Below are positions 7,053 to 14,561 of a stretch of 64,000 bases of DNA, in pieces. The notes beneath the pieces were generated by a model, which did no database searches, had not been told where the DNA came from, and saw only the letters and a list, made by a program, of their open reading frames with translations. The stretch is taken from the NCBI GenBank assembly GCA_036396535.1, contig DASWKR010000047.1, positions 1 through 64,000 on the forward strand, written 5' to 3'. The translations under genes and the position numbers were made by a program. The stretch is from Acidimicrobiia bacterium (GTDB lineage: Bacteria; Actinomycetota; Acidimicrobiia; Spongiisociales; UBA5794). Position 1 is the stretch's first letter; every line of letters starts with the position of its first letter.

Positions 7053-7289
7053 ATGGCCGACACCGTGAAGGTGCGCATCGGGGTGCACAGCGCCCGAGAG
7101 CTCGAGCTCGACGTAGAGGACGCCGACGCGACCGTCGCTGCCGTCGAGAAGGCAGTCTCGAACGGCGACGGTCTGGTGTGGATCAAAGACGCCAAGGGCC
7201 ATCGTCACGGGATCGTCGCCGCCCAGATCGCCTTCGTCGAGGTCGAGAGCAAGGACGAGAAGTCCGTCGGATTCGGCGTCGGCGGCTGA
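7053..7289 (+). CDS. DUF3107 family protein
   Basis: This 78-residue protein starts MADTVKVRIGVHSARELELD, the typical N-terminus of the actinobacterial DUF3107 family of small ATP-binding-annotated proteins with no firm function. The C-terminal half contains IAFVEVESKDEKSVGFGVG. GGAGG lies about 6 nt before the ATG. The last 17 codons plus stop are duplicated at 8774-8827. It runs convergently into the RTX gene that starts 2 nt after its stop, so the two 3' ends almost touch. Confidence 0.82.
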   Translation: MADTVKVRIGVHSARELELDVEDADATVAAVEKAVSNGDGLVWIKDAKGHRHGIVAAQIAFVEVESKDEKSVGFGVGG

Positions 7290-7290
7290 G

Positions 7291-8559
7291 CTACTCGCAG
7301 TTCACGACGACCTCGCCGTTGAGGCAGCTGTCGGTGTCTTTGCCGCCGTAGAGGGTGTCCGTGCCCGGTCCCCCGTCGAGGGTGTCGTCGCCCCGGTTCC
7401 CCTTGAGGAGATCGTTCCCGCCGTTGCCCATGATGGTGTCGTCGCCACCCTCACCTCGGAGCACGTCGTTGCCGTCGCTGCCGATCAGGATGTCGCCCGA
7501 GCTCGAGCCGATGAATACCTCGAACCCGCTGAACGTTGCGGTGACATCTCCCGTCACGCTGCCCGCGGCGACGTCGATGGTGGATGCCGCCCGCACGAAG
7601 AGGCGATCCTTGTCGGCACCACCTGCCACGACGTGGCCGTTGCCCTCGATGACGACCTCATCGCGGCCGGGGCCCGCCATGAGCTCGTCGGGCTCGTCCT
7701 GCTGGCAGCAGTTGCTGAGTACGTCCCGGCCGGTTCCCCCATTCAGATGGTCGCTCCCGATTCCGTCGAGGATGGTGTCGGCACCTGGCCCGCCATCGAC
7801 CGTATCGTTGCCCTCCTCGCCCCACATGCGGTCGTGGCCCGAACCACCGAGCATCGTGTCAGCGCCAGTGCCCCCGCGCATGTAGTCGTGCCCGAGCCCA
7901 CCGATGAGCGTGTCCGAGCCCGCCTCGCCTTCGATTCGGTCCCCGGCGCCGCGGCCATCCAGGAAATCGTCGCCGCTCATGCCGACGATGAGGTTCGGCG
8001 CCGCATTCCCGGTGACGTGATCGTCGAATGGCGATCCGTATACGTTTCGTATGGAGTGGATCGTGTCGCTTCCATCACCGGTTGCGGTCCCGGCGGTGAG
8101 ATCGACCACGAGAGGTCCGGCGGCATCCCGGTAGTCGAGGTTGTCGGGCTGGGAGCCCCCGAACAAGTCATCGTTGCCGGGGCCGCCGGTGATCCAATCG
8201 TTGCCCGCTCCGCCGTGGATCTGGTCGGGTCCTGGTCCTCCGTCGAGCTTGTCTCCTCCGCGGTTGCCGAAGATGATGTCGTTTCCGGGCCCGCCGTCGA
8301 TCGTGTCGTTCTGTCCGTTACCGCAGATGAGGTCGTTGCCGCCGAGCCCGCTGATGGTGTCCGGGCCTCCGAGGCCGACGATGACGTCGTCGCCGGGGGT
8401 CCCGTCGAGCATGTCCGGGCCGTCCGTGCCGACGATGGTGGCTTCGAGGCCGCCGCAGGTCGGAAGGGCCTGCGCCACCGCAGGCGAAGCTGCCACGAAG
8501 CCGGCGACCGCGGTGAGGACGAGGAAGAGGACGGATGAGGATCGAGTTCGTGTGAGCAT
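7291..8559 (-). CDS. Secreted RTX (haemolysin-type calcium-binding) repeat protein
   Basis: This 422-residue protein has a Sec signal peptide (about 1-31, ending AVAQA). An entry module opens with Cys (LPTCGGLEATIVGTDGPD) and closes with GLGGNDLICG. Two blocks of RTX nonapeptides follow (about 45-130 and 185-270), separated by the beta-type linker YRDAAGPLVVDLTAGTATG that is usual between RTX blocks. A third block near 355-405 leads to the Cys-containing end DSCLNGEVVVNCE. No catalytic motif is visible. RTX blocks fold on calcium binding outside the cell. No type I secretion gene is nearby and the signal peptide indicates Sec export. It is a close paralogue of the gene at 8828-10042. Function unknown; adhesive or matrix protein is a guess. 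Confidence 0.85.
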   Translation of the reverse strand: MLTRTRSSSVLFLVLTAVAGFVAASPAVAQALPTCGGLEATIVGTDGPDMLDGTPGDDVIVGLGGPDTISGLGGNDLICGNGQNDTIDGGPGNDIIFGNRGGDKLDGGPGPDQIHGGAGNDWITGGPGNDDLFGGSQPDNLDYRDAAGPLVVDLTAGTATGDGSDTIHSIRNVYGSPFDDHVTGNAAPNLIVGMSGDDFLDGRGAGDRIEGEAGSDTLIGGLGHDYMRGGTGADTMLGGSGHDRMWGEEGNDTVDGGPGADTILDGIGSDHLNGGTGRDVLSNCCQQDEPDELMAGPGRDEVVIEGNGHVVAGGADKDRLFVRAASTIDVAAGSVTGDVTATFSGFEVFIGSSSGDILIGSDGNDVLRGEGGDDTIMGNGGNDLLKGNRGDDTLDGGPGTDTLYGGKDTDSCLNGEVVVNCE

Positions 8560-8647
8560 GACTCAATGTCTAGTCGAGAAGGTTCACTAGTCAACCCGGG
8601 GTCGTTCACCTGGACGTCGAACCTGTTCACCTCGGCGCCGACCTGGT

Positions 8648-8773
8648 TCAGTTTCCGGGCACGTTCGAGCAGATGCCGCCACGGCCCGGACCGTACCGGT
8701 CAGAGCATGTCCTGCTTCGCTCGCAGTTGACGACGGTCTCGCCGTTCAGGCAGGTGTCGGTGTCCTGACAACC
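8648..8773 (-). pseudogene. Remnant of an RTX-protein 3' end
   Basis: On the minus strand this stretch reads DLDGCQDTDTCLNGETVVNC, followed by about 20 unrelated residues and a stop at 8650-8648. It matches the C-terminus DTDSCLNGEVVVNCE of the two flanking RTX proteins but has no start and no repeat region. It is best explained as the stump of a third copy left by duplication or recombination. The 88 nt between it and the RTX start at 8559 show nothing else. Confidence 0.65.
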
Positions 8774-8827
8774 GTCGAGGTCGAGAGCAAGGACGAGAAA
8801 TCCGTCGGACTCGGCGTCGGCGGCTAG
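8774..8827 (+). pseudogene. Duplicated 3' fragment of the DUF3107 gene
   Basis: These 18 codons encode VEVESKDEKSVGLGVGG and a stop, nearly identical to the end of the intact DUF3107 gene (7236-7289). The adjacent RTX 3' end is also nearly identical on both sides. There is no start codon or remaining 5' part. It marks the junction of a tandem duplication whose unit included the DUF3107 tail plus an RTX gene. Confidence 0.85.
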
Positions 8828-10042
8828 CTACTCGCAGTTCACGACGACCTCGCCGTTGACGCAGCTGTCGGAGCCGTCCCCGCCGTCGAGGTCGTCGAAC
8901 CCGGCTCCGCCGTCCAGCGCGTCCATCCCCTCGTCGCCAAGTAGCCGATCGTCGCCGCTCTTGCCGAGGATCACGTCGTTTCCCTTGCCGCCGCGCAGGT
9001 CGTTGTCCTCGCCATCGCCGATGATGGTGTCGTCCTCGCGCGATCCCCTGTAGACCTCGAAACCGGAGAACGTACCAACCGCAGCGTCCCGCGTGACGGT
9101 GCCTGCCGCGACGTCCAGGGTGGCGGCCACCACGAGATGCAAGTGGTCGCGACCGGCACCGCCGACGGCGTCGAGCACACCCTGGACGAACACGCGATCG
9201 GGACCGGGTCCGCCAAAGAGCAAGTCGGAGTCGTCGGCGTCCGTGCAGCCTTCGAGCGGACAGTGGTACAGCCTGTCCCGGCCGAGACCGCCGTGGATCT
9301 GATCGCTCCCTTGCTCGGCGTAGATGTGGTCGGGGGCCTTCTCGCCGTAGAGCACGTCATCGCCCTCGCCGCCGAAGATGACATCGCGACCATCCCCGCC
9401 GTGGATCACGTCGGCCCCGTCGCCACCGCCGAGGAGATCACGGCCACCACCACCGTGGATCTCGTCGTCACCTCCGTTGCCGAGAAGAGAGTTCGCGACT
9501 TCGTTGCCGACCATCAAGTCATTGAACGTCGATCCATTGATGACGCGGATCGAGGTGAGTTGATCGACGCCTTCCCCGGTCACGACGCCGATCGTCATAT
9601 CGACTGAGATCGGCCCCGCCGCCTCGCTGTATAGGGCGAAGTCGTAGCCGGTTCCGCCTTTGATGTCGTCGTTGCCGGGTCCTCCCCTGAACTTATCGGA
9701 GTCCCCGCCGCCGTGGAGGTCGTCGTTGCCGGCGTCACCGGAAAGGGTGTCGCCGCCGCGCCCACCGTAGATCGCATCGTTCCCGCCGCCGCCGCTGATG
9801 GTGTCGTACCCGGCGCCTCCACAGATGACGTCGTCACCGCCAAGCCCGCTGATGGTGTCCCACCCACCGAGCCCGACGATCACGTCGCCTCCGGACGTCC
9901 CAACGATGACGTCGCCTCCGGGGGTACCGACGATCGTTGCCTCGACGCCCTTGCACGTCTCGACCTGCGGGAGCGCGACTCCGGCCATGGTCGAGGAGAA
10001 GAGAAGGGCGGCGATCCCGATCAAGATCCAGCGCCTCGACAT
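8828..10042 (-). CDS. Secreted RTX (haemolysin-type calcium-binding) repeat protein, paralogue of the gene at 7291-8559
   Basis: This 404-residue protein begins MSRRWILIGIAALLFSSTMA, a clear signal peptide. It then has the same Cys-bracketed module as its paralogue (ETCKGVEATIVGTPGG to GLGGDDVICGG), RTX nonapeptides, the linker YSEAAGPISVDMTIG, a second RTX block, and the terminal DSCVNGEVVVNCE. A central insert has two Cys (HCPLEGCTDADDSD). The start at 10042 has AGAGGTGA just upstream; an in-frame start 19 codons earlier gives an Arg-rich tail and is rejected. No enzymatic domain is seen. Probably a calcium-folded exported or surface protein of unknown role. Confidence 0.85.
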   Translation of the reverse strand: MSRRWILIGIAALLFSSTMAGVALPQVETCKGVEATIVGTPGGDVIVGTSGGDVIVGLGGWDTISGLGGDDVICGGAGYDTISGGGGNDAIYGGRGGDTLSGDAGNDDLHGGGDSDKFRGGPGNDDIKGGTGYDFALYSEAAGPISVDMTIGVVTGEGVDQLTSIRVINGSTFNDLMVGNEVANSLLGNGGDDEIHGGGGRDLLGGGDGADVIHGGDGRDVIFGGEGDDVLYGEKAPDHIYAEQGSDQIHGGLGRDRLYHCPLEGCTDADDSDLLFGGPGPDRVFVQGVLDAVGGAGRDHLHLVVAATLDVAAGTVTRDAAVGTFSGFEVYRGSREDDTIIGDGEDNDLRGGKGNDVILGKSGDDRLLGDEGMDALDGGAGFDDLDGGDGSDSCVNGEVVVNCE

Positions 10043-10151
10043 ACCGTCACCTCTCTTCGAGATTCTCATCCCATGTCTGCGGCTCGTCACCCGCGCCAAC
10101 GCCGGCTGGCTCGTCGCGGGGTCACCGACAAGCGTACGCCTTCGAGAAGAA

Positions 10152-10179
10152 CGAGAGCCCGGGGATGCCCGGGCTCTCG
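10152..10179 (-). terminator. Intrinsic terminator of whiB
   Basis: A perfect 12-bp stem (CGAGAGCCCGGG with its complement, 4-nt loop) lies 24 nt past the whiB stop. On the minus strand it is followed by TTCTTCT, a short U-rich run. It also separates whiB from the RTX gene downstream on the same strand. Confidence 0.8.
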
Positions 10180-10202
10180 TCGGAGGAGTCTGTGTTGTGC
10201 GC

Positions 10203-10475
10203 TCAGCTCGCCTGACGCTGGCGGCGCCGCTCGGCGAGCCACCGCTTGCGAAGCCTGCGACGGTCGTCCTCGGCGTATCCGCCCCATACGCCTGCTTCCT
10301 GGTTCGTCTCGAGGGCGTATTGCAGGCAGGCCTCCTTGACGCTGCAGATGCTGCAGATGGCGACGGCCTTGGTGATCTGGTGGACGGCCGGTCCGGTCGT
10401 ACCCACGGGGAAGAAGAGGTCCGGGTCGGAGTCTCGACAGGCGCCGAGTTCCCTCCAATCGGTGATGGTCAGCAT
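10203..10475 (-). CDS. WhiB-family Fe-S transcriptional regulator
   Basis: This 90-residue protein has the WhiB signature: four Cys at 13, 41, 44 and 50 (C-x27-CxxC-x5-C) that hold a 4Fe-4S cluster, the GVWGG turn at 62-66, and a basic C-terminal tail (RRRLRKRWLAERRRQRQ) for DNA contact. WhiB proteins are actinobacterial redox/nitric-oxide-sensing regulators that usually bind sigma factor region 4. The subgroup cannot be fixed from sequence alone; the short N-terminus recalls WhiB1/WhiB2 types. A strong Shine-Dalgarno (GGAGGAGG) precedes the ATG. A perfect TGTGA-N6-TCACA site is centred about 68 nt upstream of the start, and a strong hairpin terminator follows the gene. Confidence 0.93.
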   Translation of the reverse strand: MLTITDWRELGACRDSDPDLFFPVGTTGPAVHQITKAVAICSICSVKEACLQYALETNQEAGVWGGYAEDDRRRLRKRWLAERRRQRQAS

Positions 10476-10690
10476 TGGGCCCTCCTCCTCAGGTGGCTTT
10501 CTTGCAGCTCCAGGCGAGCTGGAAACATTGTGAATGTGAAATCTTTCACATGACCGGGCTTAGAAAAAGGGACCCGGTCCCTGCCCGCAGAAGTCTACGG
10601 ATGGGTTGCGCGAATTCAAGCGCTTTTCCCGGAAATTTTCGCGAGGGCTGTCAGCTATCGTCACGGGGCCCCAATCGAACGGTCTCGAAG
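10476..10690. other. Intergenic region between whiB and the YqeY-like gene
   Basis: These 215 nt hold the whiB leader and both divergent promoters. Visible elements are a perfect inverted repeat CAGCTC-N5-GAGCTG (10505-10521), which can form a small hairpin in the whiB leader, and the CRP-type site at 10535-10550. No further gene is evident. Confidence 0.5.
10535..10550. promoter_or_regulatory. CRP/GlxR-type operator TGTGA-N6-TCACA upstream of whiB
   Basis: TGTGAAATCTTTCACA is a perfect match to the CRP-family consensus, within a longer palindrome ATGTGAAA-TC-TTTCACAT (10534-10551). It lies 60 nt upstream of the whiB start. In mycobacteria whiB1 is a known CRP target, which supports the assignment. 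Confidence 0.7.
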
Positions 10691-11143
10691 ATGAGCATCG
10701 CCGAAGAGCTGAGAACAGAGCTACAGGACGCCATGCGTGCAGGCGACAAGCCCCGCGTGAACGTCGTCCGCCAGATCGAGTCGGAAGTCGCCGTGGCGAA
10801 GTCGGCGCCGGGCTTCGGTGGACGGATCGACGACGAGCTGTACCGGGCGACCATCGCCGGGTACGTCAAGAAGATGAGCAAGGCGAAGCATGAGTTCGAG
10901 GCCGCAGGAGACCGCGGCCGGGCCCAGGCGGACAAGCTCGCCTACGAGATCGACTACCTCGCCCGTTGGCTGCCCGAGACCCTCGACGAGGAGGCGACCA
11001 GGTCCCTCGTGCGGTCCGTGATCGCAGAGATGGGCGTCGGCGACGCCAAGCAGGCCGGCCAGGTGATCGGAAAGGTGATGCGCTCGGCGAAGGACCTCGA
11101 CGGCTCGCTCGTCGCCGAGCTGGTGCGTGAGGAGCTCCGATAG
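10691..11143 (+). CDS. GatB/YqeY domain protein
   Basis: This 150-residue protein matches YqeY-type GatB-tail proteins. It starts MSIAEELRTELQDAMRAGDK, has the central helix YVKKMSKAKHEFEAAGD, and ends in the tRNA-binding-like tail (VGDAKQAGQVIGKVMRSAKD, then LVAELVREEL). YqeY resembles the C-terminal helical domain of GatB, the tRNA-dependent amidotransferase subunit, but stands alone here and its role is unproven. Length fits the family (about 150). The start is ATG at 10691 with only a weak ribosome-binding site; in-frame sequence upstream is not protein-like. The DNA ligase gene follows 8 nt downstream. Confidence 0.88.
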   Translation: MSIAEELRTELQDAMRAGDKPRVNVVRQIESEVAVAKSAPGFGGRIDDELYRATIAGYVKKMSKAKHEFEAAGDRGRAQADKLAYEIDYLARWLPETLDEEATRSLVRSVIAEMGVGDAKQAGQVIGKVMRSAKDLDGSLVAELVREELR

Positions 11144-11151
11144 CGGTCGAG

Positions 11152-12096
11152 ATGCCGCAGTACTCCCCGATGCTCGCCACGCCATGGCCCGGGCCGTTCG
11201 CAGACGACGGTTGGGTGTGGGAGGTCAAATGGGACGGAGTGCGTACCCTGCTGACCTGGGACGGTCGTCGGGTGACGCTGCGCAGCCGAGCAGGCAACGA
11301 TGCCACCGACCGCTATCCGGAGCTGGGCGGCACGATCGAGGGTCCGCCGGTGATCATCGACGGCGAGATCGTGGCGCTCGACGACGCCCACCGCCCTTCG
11401 TTCGAGAGGCTGCAGCAACGCATGAACCTTGGATCGCCGCATCTCGTTCGTGAGGCGATGACGGCGGTGCCGGTGAACTTCGTCGCCTTCGACCTCCTCC
11501 ACGCCGATGCCCCGGTCATCGGCGAGCCGATCGAAGCGAGGAAGGAGCGCCTCGCCGCCGTGCAGGTGCGCCAACCCGTGGTCATCGGGGACCGGTTCGA
11601 AGGCGATCCCGCAGCCCTGTGGGACTCCGTGCGGCACCGGGGCATCGAGGGCATCGTCGCCAAGCGGCGCGGCTCCCCGTACCGCCCGGGCGTCCGAAGC
11701 GCCGACTGGCGAAAGGTCACCGTACGCCATCGCCTTCGTGCGGTCGTCGGCGGGTTCACACCCGGCATCGGTGGGCGCGCCGACTCTTTCGGTGGTCTCC
11801 TCGTGGGGCTCTGGCAGCAGGACCGTCTGCGGTGGATCGGATCGGTCGGGACGGGCTTCGACCACGCCGCCCTGCGGGCGATCCGTCACGCCCTCGACGA
11901 CATGGCGAGCGACGCCTCGCCGTTCCACGACGACCCGATGCTGCCGAAGCAGAGAACCTGGGTGGTGCCCCGGCTCGTCGCCATGGTCGAGTTCAAGGAG
12001 TGGACGGCCGGGCCCCGCCTCAGGGCGCCCGTGTTCGTCGGGTTCACCGACGACGACGTCGACGCCGCCACCTGGGAGGTGGAAGGGCCCGGCTGA
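11152..12096 (+). CDS. ATP-dependent DNA ligase (LigD ligase-domain type, stand-alone)
   Basis: This 314-residue protein has the nucleotidyltransferase core of ATP-dependent ligases: motif I EVKWDGVR with the adenylated Lys, RSRAGNDAT, DGEIVALDD (motif III region), FDLLHAD (motif IIIa), GIVAKRRGSPYRPG (motif IV) and DWRKVTVR (motif V). An OB-fold domain follows (WIGSVGTGFD, then ending WTAGPRLRAPVFVGF). The polymerase and nuclease domains of full LigD are absent. With Ku encoded convergently 225 nt downstream, it likely seals double-strand breaks in bacterial NHEJ. Start ATG at 11152 (PQYSPMLATPW). The stop overlaps the ATG of a small downstream ORF. Confidence 0.9.
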   Translation: MPQYSPMLATPWPGPFADDGWVWEVKWDGVRTLLTWDGRRVTLRSRAGNDATDRYPELGGTIEGPPVIIDGEIVALDDAHRPSFERLQQRMNLGSPHLVREAMTAVPVNFVAFDLLHADAPVIGEPIEARKERLAAVQVRQPVVIGDRFEGDPAALWDSVRHRGIEGIVAKRRGSPYRPGVRSADWRKVTVRHRLRAVVGGFTPGIGGRADSFGGLLVGLWQQDRLRWIGSVGTGFDHAALRAIRHALDDMASDASPFHDDPMLPKQRTWVVPRLVAMVEFKEWTAGPRLRAPVFVGFTDDDVDAATWEVEGPG

Positions 12097-12266
12097 TGCG
12101 CGAGATGTCGGAACCCTCGCGAACGCTCGGTCGTCTCAACTCGGCGTATCAGCCGACCGATGAAAGGCTCATGGCGGTCGTGGAGATCCTCATCGCGTGC
12201 ATCACCGTGGCACTCATCGCGTATGGCGAGCGGGTGTCACTCGACCTGGAGCGCCTCGGAGCCTGA
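12096..12266 (+). CDS. Small hypothetical protein with one putative transmembrane helix
   Basis: This 56-residue ORF starts with an ATG whose A is the last base of the ligase stop (TGATG), typical of coupled genes. Residues about 26-44 (MAVVEILIACITVALIAYG) form a plausible single membrane helix, with a polar N-terminus (SEPSRTLGRLNSAYQPTDE) and a charged C-terminus. I do not recognise a family. Overlap with the ligase stop and a likely terminator just downstream argue for a real gene, but length alone cannot prove it. Confidence 0.45.
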   Translation: MREMSEPSRTLGRLNSAYQPTDERLMAVVEILIACITVALIAYGERVSLDLERLGA

Positions 12267-12294
12267 CGGCGTCCCACCACCGGGTCCGACCCTC

Positions 12295-12320
12295 GCCCGA
12301 GGCGGCGGCGGTCGGGCTTT
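12295..12320 (+). terminator. Probable terminator between the ligase operon and ku
   Basis: GCCCGA (12295-12300) pairs with TCGGGC (12312-12317) around a GC-rich loop, followed by TTT. An alternative longer stem uses CCGACC and GGTCGG. It lies between convergent genes (ligase operon and ku) and may serve both. Confidence 0.45.
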
Positions 12321-12321
12321 C

Positions 12322-13104
12322 CTATCCGGCCTTCTTCGCCTTCGTTGCCTCGACGCTTGCCTTGAGCGCCTCCATGAGGTCGACCACGCCGGTGGGCTGA
12401 GGCGCCTCGGGGGCGACGATCTCCTGACCGTCGATCTTCTTCTGGGCGGCCGCTTCCACGGCCTCGCGTGTCTCGTCGTGCCAGGCAGAGGGGTCGAAGC
12501 TGCCGGTGAGGTTGTCCACGATCATCGCGGCCATCTTCACCTCCTCGTCCCGCACCTCGACGCTCTCATCGAGCGTCTCGAACTCGGGCTCCCGGATCTC
12601 GTCCGGCCAGAACATCGTCTCGAGGATGATGACACCGTCCTCGGCTCGTACGGTGGCGAGGTGGGTGCGCTCCCTGATGGCCACCTTGGCGATCCCGATC
12701 ATGTCCTTCTCTTCGAGCGCAGACAGGAGGATCTTGTACGCCTTGACCCCGGTTTTCTCCGGAGCGAGGTAGTACGAGCTCTTGTAGTAGATCGGATCGA
12801 TGTCCGCCTGCGGGACGAACTGAATCACGTCGACGATGCTGCCCGAGCTCCCGCTCACGATCGACTCGAGCTCCTCGGGCGTGAAGACGACGTAGCGGCC
12901 CTTGTCGACCTCGTAGCCCTTGACGATCTCGTCGAATGGGACTTCCTGGCCGTCGGCTTCCGCGACGCGCTTGTAGCGGATCGGGCTGCTGTCACTGTTG
13001 CGTAGCTGCTTGAACTTGGGGCGCCTGTCCTCGGTCGCCGAGTAGAGCCCTACCGGGATCGATACGAGCCCGAATGAGATGGCGCCCTTCCAGATCGGCC
13101 GCAT
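12322..13104 (-). CDS. ku: Ku protein (NHEJ DNA-end binding)
   Basis: This 260-residue protein has the bacterial Ku core, which forms a homodimeric ring on DNA ends and recruits the ligase. Visible features are the N-terminus MRPIWKGAISFGLVSIPVGL, then RYKRVAEADGQEVPFDEIVKGYE, PIYYKSSYYLAPEK and ALEEKDMIGIAKVAIRERTH. A Lys-rich tail (ATKAKKAG) ends the protein, as in many bacterial Ku proteins. A TACACT -10 box (13137-13142, minus strand) and GGAGGA 6 nt before the ATG are visible. It is convergent with the ligase gene, making a compact NHEJ module. Confidence 0.95.
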   Translation of the reverse strand: MRPIWKGAISFGLVSIPVGLYSATEDRRPKFKQLRNSDSSPIRYKRVAEADGQEVPFDEIVKGYEVDKGRYVVFTPEELESIVSGSSGSIVDVIQFVPQADIDPIYYKSSYYLAPEKTGVKAYKILLSALEEKDMIGIAKVAIRERTHLATVRAEDGVIILETMFWPDEIREPEFETLDESVEVRDEEVKMAAMIVDNLTGSFDPSAWHDETREAVEAAAQKKIDGQEIVAPEAPQPTGVVDLMEALKASVEATKAKKAG

Positions 13105-13136
13105 TGCGTGTCCTCCGGGGTCGGTTCGCGAAAACG

Positions 13137-13142
13137 AGTGTA
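13137..13142 (-). promoter_or_regulatory. -10 box of ku
   Basis: TACACT on the minus strand, 32 nt upstream of the ku ATG, matches the actinobacterial TANNNT -10 consensus. Unlike many genes here, ku has a leader with a good Shine-Dalgarno (GGAGGA). Confidence 0.5.
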
Positions 13143-13235
13143 GGAGTGTGCGGGACCGCTACCAATCGCCTCGCCGCCATCGGCAACGCCGTGCGGCGAT
13201 GCGATCGCAGCGATGCCCACCGATACACTCCCGGC

Positions 13236-14006
13236 GTGATCCTCGACCGCCTGCCCCCGCTCGAAGTCGAGGGCACCGCCACGAAGGAGACCGAGCGCGA
13301 GGCCGTCGTGGTGCTCGTCGCCTCGACGGTGCTGCTCGTCGCCTTCTTCTATTGGGGTCGTCCCGGCTTCTTCTTCACGTCCGGCATCGCCGGGTGGGCC
13401 GGAGACGTCGCCTCCGGCGTCGCCCCGGAGGACATCGGCGTCGGGGCGTACCTGTGGTGGGGGCTGGCGTCGCTCGTGCTCCGCGTGGGCGTCCCGCTCG
13501 CCCTCGCCTACTGGCTGCTCCGCCGGCTTCCCGGCGACTACGGCTTTCGGGTTCGCGGAGTGATGCGGCACCTGCCGGTGTACGGCCTCATGTACCTCGT
13601 GATGCTCCCGCTCCTCGTGTGGGCGTCCAGCTTCTCCTCGTTCCTCTCGTATTACCCGTTCTACGACAGGGCGGCCGCGGGCGGGTCGGCCTTCTGGCTG
13701 TACGAACTCGGCTACGCCTTCCAGTTCGTCGGGGTGGAGGCGTTTTTCCGAGGATTCATGACGTTCGGCCTGGCGCGCAGGGTCGGCGCCCTCGCCATCC
13801 CGATCATGACCGTGCCGTACACGATGATCCACTTCACCAAGCCGGTGCCGGAGGCTTTCGCCGCGATCGGCGCCGGCCTGATCCTCGGCTACATGGCGCT
13901 GCGTTCGAGGAGCTGGGTGCCCGGGGTGTTCCTCCACATCGCAGTGGCGCTGACGATGGACCTGCTTGTTCTGGCGAGGACCGGAGCCGTCGGCAACATC
14001 CTCTGA
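13236..14006 (+). CDS. CPBP-family intramembrane (CAAX-like) protease
   Basis: About 256 residues with six or so membrane helices. The CPBP/Abi signature is present: FVGVEAFFRGFMTFGLARR contains the Glu and Arg of the EExxxR-type motif, here reduced to ExxxR. YTMIHFTKPVPEAFAAIG follows with the conserved His, and FLHIAVALTMD near the end carries another His. The family cleaves or processes membrane or peptide substrates; the bacterial target is unknown. The start is GTG at 13236 with a TACACT box (13224-13229) 6 nt upstream, a leaderless arrangement. Lack of the double Glu could mean altered catalysis. Confidence 0.8.
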   Translation: MILDRLPPLEVEGTATKETEREAVVVLVASTVLLVAFFYWGRPGFFFTSGIAGWAGDVASGVAPEDIGVGAYLWWGLASLVLRVGVPLALAYWLLRRLPGDYGFRVRGVMRHLPVYGLMYLVMLPLLVWASSFSSFLSYYPFYDRAAAGGSAFWLYELGYAFQFVGVEAFFRGFMTFGLARRVGALAIPIMTVPYTMIHFTKPVPEAFAAIGAGLILGYMALRSRSWVPGVFLHIAVALTMDLLVLARTGAVGNIL

Positions 14007-14045
14007 TCGTTAGGCTGGCGGCCGTCGTCTTTGGGAGGGGCGCAC

Positions 14046-14390
14046 GTGCGTCACATCATCATCCGAATCCTGATCAACATGCTGGCGCTCTGGATCGCAG
14101 CCGGGATCCTCAGCGGCGTCGAACTCGAAGGCGACTTCTGGAGGATCCTCCTCGTCGCGGCGATCTTCGGAGTCATCAACGCCGTCATCAAACCGGTCGT
14201 GCAGCTGCTGGCACTGCCGCTCATCGTCCTCTCGCTCGGTCTCGTGCTCATCGTGATCAACGCCCTCATGCTGTTGATCACGGACGCCCTCACGACGGCA
14301 CTGGCGATCGAGAACTTCGGCTGGGCCCTGCTCGGTGCGATCGTGATCAGCATCGTCAGCTGGGGCGCCAGCATGCTGATCCCCGAGTAA
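14046..14390 (+). CDS. Phage-holin-family IV-type four-helix membrane protein
   Basis: This 114-residue protein is almost entirely four hydrophobic helices. It matches the widespread 4-TM family annotated as phage holin family protein: MRHIIIRILINMLALWIAAG, FGVINAVIKPVVQLLALP (the conserved N-x-KP segment) and LGLVLIVINALMLLITDAL. Despite the name most members are chromosomal and not in prophages, and no phage gene is nearby. The GTG at 14046 has GGGAGGGG about 6 nt upstream and is preferred to an in-frame TTG at 14031. Confidence 0.8.
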   Translation: MRHIIIRILINMLALWIAAGILSGVELEGDFWRILLVAAIFGVINAVIKPVVQLLALPLIVLSLGLVLIVINALMLLITDALTTALAIENFGWALLGAIVISIVSWGASMLIPE

Positions 14391-14431
14391 CGGCTCGATA
14401 GATCCGGTGCCGGCGGTCGTTGCCCGCCCTC

Positions 14432-14437
14432 TACACT
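14432..14437 (+). promoter_or_regulatory. -10 box for tRNA-Arg
   Basis: TACACT ends 10 nt before the first base of the tRNA, consistent with initiation a few bases ahead of the mature 5' end. Confidence 0.55.
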
Positions 14438-14447
14438 CGCAGGTCGC

Positions 14448-14519
<72 letters not shown>

Positions 14520-14561
14520 CGCGCACCTGCGCCGTCCTCGTCCCCGGCCCCGATTGACCCC

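Noticed and set aside
14046-14390. Prophage holin as evidence of a prophage
   Set aside because: The family is widespread on chromosomes, and no phage structural, lysis or integrase genes occur nearby.
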